DNA of 10,476 nucleotides from JBQTJJ01 sp052387235 (GTDB lineage Bacteria; Actinomycetota; Acidimicrobiia; Acidimicrobiales; GCA-2861595): contig JBQTJJ010000120.1 of NCBI GenBank assembly GCA_052387235.1, forward strand, positions 1 to 10,476, read 5' to 3'. This document shows positions 1 to 5,712 of the stretch, piece after piece; the stretch's first letter is position 1, and each line of letters begins with the position of its first letter. The notes below the pieces were generated by a model. The model worked only from the letters and a program-made list of their open reading frames with translations. It was not told the origin of the DNA and ran no database searches. A program made the translations under genes and the position numbers.

Positions 1-208
1 GGTGGTTCCCCTGGGGGGCGCGGCCGCCGCTGCGGGGGTCGCCGACGTCGGCGCTGAAGCTGACGCCCCCCTCGCCCGGGATGGTGATGGGCCGGACCGC
101 GGGGCCCTCGGCGGCGCCGGCCGGCGCCGCCACCGGCCCGGCCAGGGCGGCCAGGCCGACCTCGGCCGAGAGCACGGCGGCGGCGCGCCGGCGCAGGGAA
201 ACGGACAT
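1..208 (-). CDS. Secreted M23-like (lysostaphin-type) protein, N-terminus only, ligand positions substituted
   Basis: Only the first 69 codons are present; the gene continues past the left edge. It begins MSVSLRRRAA at ATG 208-206. A basic n-region is followed by an Ala/Leu/Val-rich core (about residues 9-28) and a likely signal-peptidase I site near AGAA|EG, so the product is probably exported. An in-frame GTG at 226-224 is an alternative start, and neither start has a strong ribosome binding site. Residues 50-69 (SFSADVGDPRSGGRAPQGNH) resemble the opening of M23 peptidase domains, where the usual pattern is PRSGGRxHQGxD and the H and D bind zinc. Here those positions read P and H, so the domain may be inactive or diverged. 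An acidic residue (E16) inside the hydrophobic core is odd. The gene lies 55 bases beyond thiH on the same strand, separated by a palindrome. The M23 call rests on a short match. Confidence 0.6.
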   Translation of the reverse strand, partial: MSVSLRRRAAAVLSAEVGLAALAGPVAAPAGAAEGPAVRPITIPGEGGVSFSADVGDPRSGGRAPQGNH

Positions 209-247
209 GGGCGTTGATCTCGACACCCAGTCCCTGGAACTTGAGCC

Positions 248-263
248 GGGCCGGCGCCGGCCC
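248..263 (-). terminator. GC-only palindrome directly after thiH
   Basis: A perfect 16-base palindrome, GGGCCGGCGCCGGCCC, abuts the thiH stop codon. As RNA it could form a 6-bp stem with a GCGC loop. There is no U-tract, which is common for actinobacterial terminators. It may end or attenuate the thiGH transcript before the M23-like gene. GC-rich palindromes are frequent in this window, so position is the main support. Confidence 0.4.
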
Positions 264-1439
264 TCAGGTCGTGGGGACCCGCTCCCAGTCCTTCCACACC
301 GGGTCGAACCCGGCGGCCCGCACCACCGCCGCCACCTCGGCCGGGCCCCGGTGGTCGGCCACCTCGAACTGGGGCTCGGCCCCGTCCGGGCTGGCGTAGC
401 CGCCCGGCTCGGTGGACGACCCGGCCGACAGGTGGGTGACGCCCACGCCCAGCAGGGCGTCGCGCAGGGCCGGCTCCTCGCGCGTCGACAGCACCAGGCC
501 CACGTCCGGCAGCAGCAGCCGCAGGGCGCACAGCAGCTGCACGAACGAGCGGTCGTCGACGGGGTGGGCCGGCGTCACGTCGCCGGCCGCGGGCCGCAGG
601 CGGGGCAGCGACACCGTGACCTCGCACCGCCACCAGCGCCGGACGAGGGCCCGGGCGTGGGCGGCCACGGCCAGGGCCTCCGTGCGCCAGTCGGGGTGCA
701 GGCCGAGCAGGGCGCCGATGCCCAGCCGGCGCATGCCGGCCTCGGCCCCCCGGTCGGGCGCGGCCAGGCGCCAGTCGTAGTTCCGCTTCTTGCCTTTGCG
801 GTGGACCTCGCCGTACAGGGCCCGGTCGTAGGTCTCCTGGTAGACGACCAGGCCGTCGCAGCCGGCCGCCACCAGGCGCCGGTAGGTGGCGGTGTCCCAC
901 ACCTGGACCTCGACGGACAGGGAGGGGACCAAGGGAGCCAGGGCCTCCGCGCACGCCACCAGGTGGTCCTTGCTCACGATGCGGGCGTGCTCGCCGGCGA
1001 CGAGCAGGACGTGGCGGAAGCCGCGGGCCGCCAGCTCGCGGGCCTCGCCCACCACCTCGTCCACCGACAGGGTGCGCCGGGCGATCTGGTTGCCGGCCGA
1101 GAAGCCGCAGTACGTGCACACCGAGACGCACTCGTTGGAGAGGTACAGGGGGGCGAACAGGTGGATGGTGCGGCCGAAGCGGCGCAGGGTCACGGCCCGG
1201 GCCCGGGCCGCCAGGTCCTCCAGGCGCTCGCCGGCCGCCGGAGACAGCAGCGCCGCGAAGTCGGCCGGCGTGGGCCTGGCGGCTCGGAGGGCGGCGTCGA
1301 CCCGGCCGGCGCCGGCGCCCTCGGCCACGGCCCGCAGCGACGCCAGGTCGGTGGCCAGGAGGTCGGCGGCGGCCGTGCCCGGCGGCACGCCGTCCGGGCG
1401 CGACTCCAGGACGACCGGCGTGGGACCGGTGACGGTCAC
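264..1439 (-). CDS. thiH: 2-iminoacetate synthase ThiH (tyrosine lyase, radical SAM)
   Basis: This 391-residue protein matches ThiH along its length. ThiH cleaves tyrosine with a 5'-deoxyadenosyl radical to give dehydroglycine (2-iminoacetate) and p-cresol; dehydroglycine is then used by ThiG to form the thiazole of thiamin. Visible hallmarks are LYLSNEC followed by the radical-SAM triad C104-x3-C108-x2-C111 within CVSVCTYCGFS, then LLVAGEH, VYQETYD, the GKKRNYDWRL stretch, SLPRLRP, and the C-terminal PVWKDWE, all familiar from enterobacterial ThiH. The GTG start overlaps the thiG stop as GTGA, which implies translational coupling, and no separate ribosome binding site is needed or seen. It is presumably controlled by the TPP riboswitch ahead of thiG. 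Many actinobacteria use the oxygen-dependent glycine oxidase ThiO for this step, so the oxygen-sensitive ThiH is notable. No thiS lies beside it. Confidence 0.95.
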   Translation of the reverse strand: MTVTGPTPVVLESRPDGVPPGTAAADLLATDLASLRAVAEGAGAGRVDAALRAARPTPADFAALLSPAAGERLEDLAARARAVTLRRFGRTIHLFAPLYLSNECVSVCTYCGFSAGNQIARRTLSVDEVVGEARELAARGFRHVLLVAGEHARIVSKDHLVACAEALAPLVPSLSVEVQVWDTATYRRLVAAGCDGLVVYQETYDRALYGEVHRKGKKRNYDWRLAAPDRGAEAGMRRLGIGALLGLHPDWRTEALAVAAHARALVRRWWRCEVTVSLPRLRPAAGDVTPAHPVDDRSFVQLLCALRLLLPDVGLVLSTREEPALRDALLGVGVTHLSAGSSTEPGGYASPDGAEPQFEVADHRGPAEVAAVVRAAGFDPVWKDWERVPTT

Positions 1440-2206
1440 GGGGACAGGAAGCCGGTGAGGGGAGAGCTGGCCTCGGCGCCGGCGCGGGCGGCGGGCAGCC
1501 CGGCCAGGAAACCCCGGCGCCCGGCCTGCACGGCCTGGGCGAAGGCGGCGCCCATGGCCACCGGGTCGCCGGCGGTGCCGATGGCGGTGTTGACGAGGAC
1601 GGCGTCGGCGCCCAGCTCCATGGCCTCGGCGGCCTGGCTCGGCGCGCCGATGCCGGCGTCCACCACGACGGGCACCAGGGCCTGCTCCACGATGATCTCG
1701 ATGGCGGCGCGGGTGCGCAGGCCCTGGTTTGACCCGATCCACGACCCGAGGGGCATGACGGTGGCGCAGCCCACCTCCTCCAGCCGCTTGCACAGCACGG
1801 GGTCGGCGTTGACGTAGGGCAGCACGGTGAACCCCTCCCGGCACAGGACCTCGGCCGCCTTCAACGTCTCGATGGGGTCGGGCAGGAGGTACCGGGGGTC
1901 CGGCGTCACCTCCAGCTTGATCCACTCCGGCAGGCCGGCGGCCCGGGCCAGGCGGGCCAGTCGGACCGCCTCGCCGGCGTCGATGGCGCCGCTGGTGTTG
2001 GTGAGCAGGAGCACGCCGGACGGCAGGGCGTCGAGGATGTCCTCGTCCGCAGCCGGGTCCACCCGCCGCAGCGCTACCGTGACCATCCCGGTGCCGCACG
2101 CGGCGATGGTGTCCCGCAGCGACTGCGTGGACGGGAACTTGCCCGTCCCCAGGAAGAGCCGGGACGCGAAGGTCCTCCCGGCGATCACCAGCGGGTCGTC
2201 GCTCAT
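1436..2206 (-). CDS. thiG: Thiazole synthase ThiG
   Basis: A 256-residue TIM-barrel enzyme that condenses 1-deoxy-D-xylulose 5-phosphate, dehydroglycine and sulfur from ThiS thiocarboxylate into thiazole phosphate for thiamin synthesis in the cytoplasm. Seen in the sequence: FLGTGKF near residue 20, the Schiff-base lysine K97 in EWIKLEV, PYVNADP, IGSNQGL, VVDAGIG and VLVNTAIG, and a C-terminal AGRRGFLAG. Length is normal for the family. The ATG start sits 6 bases after AGGAGG (2218-2213), and this ribosome binding site forms the 3' edge of a TPP riboswitch. The gene is first in a two-gene operon with thiH. The required sulfur carrier ThiS is not encoded within the window. Confidence 0.96.
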   Translation of the reverse strand: MSDDPLVIAGRTFASRLFLGTGKFPSTQSLRDTIAACGTGMVTVALRRVDPAADEDILDALPSGVLLLTNTSGAIDAGEAVRLARLARAAGLPEWIKLEVTPDPRYLLPDPIETLKAAEVLCREGFTVLPYVNADPVLCKRLEEVGCATVMPLGSWIGSNQGLRTRAAIEIIVEQALVPVVVDAGIGAPSQAAEAMELGADAVLVNTAIGTAGDPVAMGAAFAQAVQAGRRGFLAGLPAARAGAEASSPLTGFLSP

Positions 2207-2208
2207 GT

Positions 2209-2306
2209 CACGCCTCCTCGGCTCGCATTACCGAACCGGTTGCTCCTGAAGGGTCGTGAGCCTGCGCGCTCACCTCTCAGCCCGGCTCGCCGAGCTCCCC
2301 TGCGTG
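2209..2306 (-). promoter_or_regulatory. TPP riboswitch (THI element) controlling thiGH
   Basis: Reading the minus strand 5' to 3', the conserved TPP-aptamer blocks occur in order: AGGGGAGC, a P3 hairpin, GGCTGAGA (2281-2274), an optional P3a hairpin (GTGAGC / GCTCAC), GACCCTTC, AACC, and GGTAATGC inside a P5 stem (GGTTCG / CGAGCC), then GAGGAGG. AGGG pairs with CCCTT as P2. P1 is CACGC (2306-2302) with GCGTG (2213-2209). P1 closes two bases from the thiG start codon and the AGGAGG ribosome binding site lies at the P1/P4 edge. This geometry suggests that ligand binding hides the site and blocks translation. The usual CTGAT block is altered to CCGGTT, one base shorter than consensus. Confidence 0.9.
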
Positions 2307-2311
2307 GTCGG

Positions 2312-2318
2312 TAGCCTA
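2312..2318. promoter_or_regulatory. Shared divergent -10 element
   Basis: The near-palindrome GTAGCCTAC holds a TANNNT box on each strand. TAGCCT (2312-2317, plus) lies 6 bases before the GTG of the DUF2203 gene, the spacing of a leaderless transcript. TAGGCT (2318-2313, minus) would start RNA near 2306, just where the TPP riboswitch P1 begins. No clear -35 hexamer is visible on either side. Placement relative to both downstream elements is the main evidence. Confidence 0.55.
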
Positions 2319-2323
2319 CCTCT

Positions 2324-2674
2324 GTGCGCTACTGGACCGTGGAGGAGGCCCGCCGCTACCTGCCCCGGCTGCGCCACCTGGTGGAGGTCGTGCGCAACGC
2401 CGCCACGCTGGCCGCGGTGTCGCGGAGCAACGGCCACGGCCACCCGCCGGGCGAGGACCCCCGGGCCGCCCTCTCCGAGCTGGAGCAGGGCGACATCATC
2501 GTGCGCGACCCGGCCACCGGCCTGGTCGACTTCCACGCCCTCGGCCCCGACGGCGTCGTCTATTTCCTCTGCTACCGCCTGGACGAGGACGACCTCGACT
2601 GGTGGCACCTGCCCGAGGAGGGCTTCCCGGGCCGCAAGCGGCTGCCGCGCGACCCCGGACCGGACCGCCCGTGA
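2324..2674 (+). CDS. DUF2203 family protein
   Basis: A 116-residue soluble protein of unknown function. It starts MRYWTVEEARRYLP, a typical DUF2203 opening (amphipathic helix with EA..LP), and continues with helix LRHLVEVVRN, then the family's closing pattern: GLVDFHAL, VYFLCYRLDEDDLDWWH, and EGFPGRK. No signal peptide or membrane segment is seen. The GTG start at 2324 is chosen because the homology begins there and a TANNNT -10 lies 6 bases upstream, which suggests a leaderless mRNA. The stop overlaps the next small gene by four bases (GTGA). The loop SNGHGHPPGEDP (about residues 38-49) is a flexible insert. The family is recognised, but its biochemical role is not known to me. Confidence 0.85.
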   Translation: MRYWTVEEARRYLPRLRHLVEVVRNAATLAAVSRSNGHGHPPGEDPRAALSELEQGDIIVRDPATGLVDFHALGPDGVVYFLCYRLDEDDLDWWHLPEEGFPGRKRLPRDPGPDRP

Positions 2675-2763
2675 GCACCCGCAAGCTGATCATCGCCGCC
2701 CTCATCTGCGGCCTGGCCATCCTGGTGGCGTCCGCGCTGCAGCTCTGGCTGGCCAGCCGGTAG
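2671..2763 (+). CDS. Small single-pass membrane protein, 30 residues
   Basis: A short frame begins at GTG 2671, overlapping the DUF2203 stop as GTGA, and ends at TAG 2761-2763. The product starts MSTRKLIIAA and ends QLWLASR. Residues 6-28 are almost wholly hydrophobic, flanked by basic residues at both ends (R4, K5; R30), as expected for one membrane-spanning helix or an uncleaved signal anchor. The four-base overlap argues for translational coupling to DUF2203 and for a real gene. No family is recognised. It could be a small subunit or anchor that works with the DUF2203 protein, but that is inference. Confidence 0.6.
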   Translation: MSTRKLIIAALICGLAILVASALQLWLASR

Positions 2764-2797
2764 CCACCCCCCGGGAGGGATCCTCCGGCCGGCCGCG

Positions 2798-2803
2798 TAG
2801 GCT
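2798..2803 (+). promoter_or_regulatory. Possible -10 box for lpd-sucB-lipBA
   Basis: TAGGCT lies 19 bases before the chosen lpd start, within the 59-base gap after the small membrane gene, and would leave a short leader containing the purine-rich GAGAGACGAGGAG. The -35 region is unconvincing. The same hexamer occurs on the minus strand in the thiG promoter. Confidence 0.35.
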
Positions 2804-2822
2804 GCGGGCGAGAGACGAGGAG

Positions 2823-4220
2823 GTGGTCCGGACGGCCAACCAGTTCGACATCGTCGTCATCGGCGGCGGCCCCGGCGGCTACGCCGCCGCCCTCTACGCC
2901 GCCGGCGCCGGCCAGTCCGTGGCGGTGGTGGAGAAGGACAAGGTGGGCGGGACGTGCCTCCACCGCGGCTGCATCCCGGCCAAGGAGTTCCTGGAGACCG
3001 CCACCGTGTTCCGCACCGTGGCCGGGGCCAAGGAGTTCGGGGTCCAGGCCGAGCAGCCCACCGTCGAGTTCTCGGTCAGCCAGCAGCGCAAGCAGAAGGT
3101 GGTCGACCAGCTGTGGAAGGGCCTGCAGGGCCTGATGAAGCGGCGGAAGATCACGGTGGTCGCCGGCACCGGCACGCTCGGGCCCGGCCGCACCGTCGAG
3201 GTGAGCGACGGCACCACCCTCGAGGGCAAGAGCGTGATCCTGGCCGCCGGCTCGGTGCCTCGCACCATCCCCGGCTTCGAGGTGGACGGGAAGGTCGTGC
3301 TCACCTCGGACGAGGTGCTGGCGCTCGACCGGCTCCCCGGCACGGCGGTGGTGATCGGCGCCGGCGCCATCGGCTGCGAGTTCGCCTCCATGATGAGCGA
3401 CCTGGGGGTCCAGGTCACCGTGCTCGAGGCCCTGCCCACCATGCTCCCGGGCTGCGACGCCGACGTGGTCAAGGTGGTGGCCCGCTCGTTCAAGAAGCGG
3501 GGGATCGACGTCCGCCTCGGCGTCGAGGTGCACGGCCACGAGCCCGGCGACAACGGGACCACCGTCTCGTTCGGCGAGGGGGAGCAGGTCACGGTGGACG
3601 CGGTGGTGGTGTCGGTCGGGCGCCGCCCCCTCTCCGACGGGCTGGTGGGCGACGGCACCGGCGTGGAGATCGACGAGCGGGGCTTCGTGAAGGTGGACGG
3701 GCGGTGCCGCACGGGGGAGGCCGGCGTCTACGCCGTGGGCGACCTGGTGGCCACCCCGCAGCTGGCCCACGTGGGCTTCGCCGAGGCCATCGTGGCCGTC
3801 AAGGACATCCTCGGCGAGGAGCCGGTGCCGGTCGACTACGGCAAGGTCCCGTGGTGCATCTACTGCCACCCCGAGGTGGCCTTCGTGGGGATGACGGAGC
3901 AGGCCGCCCGCGACGCCGGCATCGACGTCGTGGCCAAGCAGGACCCCTTCGCCGGCAACGGCCGGGCCCTCATCGTGGGCGAGCCCGAGGGCCTGGTGAA
4001 GGTGATCGCCGAGAAGGGCGCCGACGGCAGCGCCGGGCGCATCCTCGGCGTCCACATGGTGGGCCCCTGGGTCACCGAGCAGCTGGGCCAGGGGTACCTG
4101 GCCGTGAACTGGGAGGCCGTGGCCGACGAGGTGGCGGCGTTCATCCAACCGCATCCCACGCTCTCCGAGGTGTTCGGGGAGACCGTGCTCGCACTCACCG
4201 GAAGGGGACTGCACGCGTAA
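2823..4220 (+). CDS. lpdA: Dihydrolipoyl dehydrogenase (E3)
   Basis: A 465-residue FAD flavoenzyme that re-oxidises dihydrolipoyl groups on E2 (or on glycine-cleavage H protein) with NAD+. Seen: the N-terminal FAD-binding GGGPGGYAAA (residues 14-23), the redox-active disulfide C45-x4-C50 in GGTCLHRGCIPAK, a second dinucleotide fold VIGAGAIGCEFAS, VGRRP, the FAD-contacting YAVGDL, and the C-terminal catalytic HPTLSE with H444 and E449. Length is standard. GTG 2823 is taken as start because no ATG precedes the FAD motif; the AGGAGG at 2818-2823 overlaps this codon, so initiation is uncertain by a few residues. It ends in TAATG, overlapping the sucB start by one base, so E3 and E2 are co-transcribed and probably made in linked amounts. 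Confidence 0.95.
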   Translation: MVRTANQFDIVVIGGGPGGYAAALYAAGAGQSVAVVEKDKVGGTCLHRGCIPAKEFLETATVFRTVAGAKEFGVQAEQPTVEFSVSQQRKQKVVDQLWKGLQGLMKRRKITVVAGTGTLGPGRTVEVSDGTTLEGKSVILAAGSVPRTIPGFEVDGKVVLTSDEVLALDRLPGTAVVIGAGAIGCEFASMMSDLGVQVTVLEALPTMLPGCDADVVKVVARSFKKRGIDVRLGVEVHGHEPGDNGTTVSFGEGEQVTVDAVVVSVGRRPLSDGLVGDGTGVEIDERGFVKVDGRCRTGEAGVYAVGDLVATPQLAHVGFAEAIVAVKDILGEEPVPVDYGKVPWCIYCHPEVAFVGMTEQAARDAGIDVVAKQDPFAGNGRALIVGEPEGLVKVIAEKGADGSAGRILGVHMVGPWVTEQLGQGYLAVNWEAVADEVAAFIQPHPTLSEVFGETVLALTGRGLHA

Positions 4221-5698
4221 TGGCCGACATCACGATGCCGCAGCTCGGCGAGACCGTCACCGAGGGCACCATCACCCGATGGGCCAAGAAGGTGGGCGAC
4301 ACGGTGGAGGAGGACGAGGTCCTCTTCGAGGTGTCCACCGACAAGGTGGACTCCGAGGTCCCGTCGCCGGCGGCCGGCGTGCTGGCCGAGATCCTGGTGC
4401 AGGAGGGGGAGACGGCCGACGTGGGCGCCAAGCTGGCCGTGATCTCCGACTCGGCCCCGGCCGGCGCGGAGGCCGGGGCGGCGGCATCGAAGGACGGTTC
4501 GGAGGCGGCCGGCGGCGGCGCCGACGGCGGCGGCGCCGACGGCGGCGGTGGCGGCCAGCCCGAGGCCGGCGGCCCCACCGCCGAGGAGTCGCCCGACCTG
4601 GCGGCCGAGACGGAGGCGGCGGAGCCCGAGGCGACCGCCGACGTGGCCCCGCCCGAGGACCACGGGGCCGGCGCCGCCAACGGCGACGCGCCGGCGCCGG
4701 CCCAGCCCGCCCGCGAGGGCGGCGGCGGCGGGGGGCAGGCCCTCGTCCTGTCGCCGGTGGTGCGCCGGCTGCTGAAGGAGCACGGGCTCCAGCCCGGCGA
4801 CGTGCAGGCCTCCGGCGCCGGCGGGCGGATCACCCGGGACGACGTGCTGGCCGTGGTCGACTCCCGCAGCGCCGGCGGCAGCGCCCGCCCGGCTGAGGCC
4901 CCGGCCCCGAGCCCGGCCCCGGCCAGGAAGGAGGCGGCGCCGGCCGCCGCCGCCCCGGCCGGGGAGGCGGCGCCGGTGACGGCCCGGGACGAGACCGTGC
5001 CGTTCTCCAACATCCGCCGGCGCACGGCCGAGCACATGCGGCGGTCGCTGGACACGTCGGCCCACACCCTTGTCGTGATCGAGGTCGACTACGACGGGGT
5101 GGAGCAGGTCCGCCTGCCGGCCCGGGCCAGGTTCAAGGAGGAGGAGGGCGTCAGCCTGAGCTACCTCCCGTTCATCGGCCGGGCCGTGATCGATGCGCTG
5201 CACGACTTCCCCAGGCTGAACGCGTCGGTCGGCAACGACGAGCTCGTCGTCCATCACGAGGTCAACCTCGGCATCGCCGTCGACCTCGGCCACGAGGGGC
5301 TGATCGTCCCCGTCATCCACGCCGCCAACGACAAGCGGCTGCGGGCCCTGGCCCGGGAGGTGGCCCAGCTGGCGGGCCGGGCCCGGTCCAAGAAGCTCAG
5401 CGCCGACGACATCTCGGGCGGCACCTTCACCATCACCAACCCGGGCGGCTACGGCACCTTCCTCACCGCGCCGATCATCAACCAGCCCCAGGTGGCGATC
5501 CTGTCCACCGACGGGGTGAAGCCCAAGCCGGTGGCGGTGGCCCTGCCGGGCGGCGGCTACGGCGTGGCCGTGCACCCGGTGGGGAACCTGGCCATCTCGT
5601 TCGACCACCGGGCCGTGGACGGCGCCTACGCGTCGGCCTTCCTGGCCCGCCTCCGGGAGATCATCGAGACCAGGGACTGGGCCCAGGAGCTGGCATGA
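4220..5698 (+). CDS. sucB: 2-oxo acid dehydrogenase E2 (dihydrolipoamide acyltransferase, SucB/DlaT type)
   Basis: A 492-residue core of a 2-oxoglutarate or pyruvate dehydrogenase complex, carrying acyl groups on lipoyl-lysine to coenzyme A. Domains in order: one lipoyl domain (about 2-77, lipoyl lysine K42 in STDKVDSEV), a Gly/Ala/Pro/Glu-rich linker (about 78-172), a peripheral-subunit-binding domain (about 175-213, VLSPVVRRLLKEHGL then GAGGRITRDDVL), a second Ala/Pro linker, and the catalytic acyltransferase domain (about 258-490) with DHRAVDG (H463, D467). Actinobacterial relatives often have two or more lipoyl domains; here there is one. The ATG overlaps the lpd stop, with AAGGGGA 11 bases upstream. 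The neighbours that follow make its cofactor. Sequence alone does not say which 2-oxo acid is used, and no E1 gene is present. Confidence 0.93.
   Translation: MADITMPQLGETVTEGTITRWAKKVGDTVEEDEVLFEVSTDKVDSEVPSPAAGVLAEILVQEGETADVGAKLAVISDSAPAGAEAGAAASKDGSEAAGGGADGGGADGGGGGQPEAGGPTAEESPDLAAETEAAEPEATADVAPPEDHGAGAANGDAPAPAQPAREGGGGGGQALVLSPVVRRLLKEHGLQPGDVQASGAGGRITRDDVLAVVDSRSAGGSARPAEAPAPSPAPARKEAAPAAAAPAGEAAPVTARDETVPFSNIRRRTAEHMRRSLDTSAHTLVVIEVDYDGVEQVRLPARARFKEEEGVSLSYLPFIGRAVIDALHDFPRLNASVGNDELVVHHEVNLGIAVDLGHEGLIVPVIHAANDKRLRALAREVAQLAGRARSKKLSADDISGGTFTITNPGGYGTFLTAPIINQPQVAILSTDGVKPKPVAVALPGGGYGVAVHPVGNLAISFDHRAVDGAYASAFLARLREIIETRDWAQELA
4511..4555 (+). repeat. 15-bp in-frame repeat in the E2 linker
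   Basis: GGCGGCGGCGCCGAC occurs twice exactly (4511-4525, 4526-4540) and is followed by a degenerate third copy (4541-4555). It encodes GGGAD, GGGAD, GGGGG in the flexible linker after the lipoyl domain. The repeat probably arose by slippage, and its copy number may vary between strains. Confidence 0.8.
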
Positions 5699-5712
5699 GC
5701 GGCCCGGGATGA
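5695..5712 (+). other. Five-codon mini-frame bridging sucB and lipB
   Basis: ATG at 5695 overlaps the sucB stop as ATGA, encodes MSGPG, and stops with a TGA (5710-5712) that overlaps the lipB ATG (5709) as a second ATGA. The lipB start has no clear ribosome binding site, so ribosomes might step from sucB to lipB by two termination-reinitiation events. It could be chance in 18 bases. Confidence 0.25.

Noticed and set aside
81..1817. Long plus-strand frame opposite thiGH
   Set aside because: It has low-complexity Gly/Arg/His-rich composition with no motifs and lies antisense to two well-recognised enzymes; long empty frames are expected at this GC content.
2771..2788. Small hairpin (CCGGGAGG / CCTCCGG) before lpd as a terminator
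   Set aside because: Only a 7-bp bulged stem with a 3-base loop and no U-tract; too weak at this GC content.
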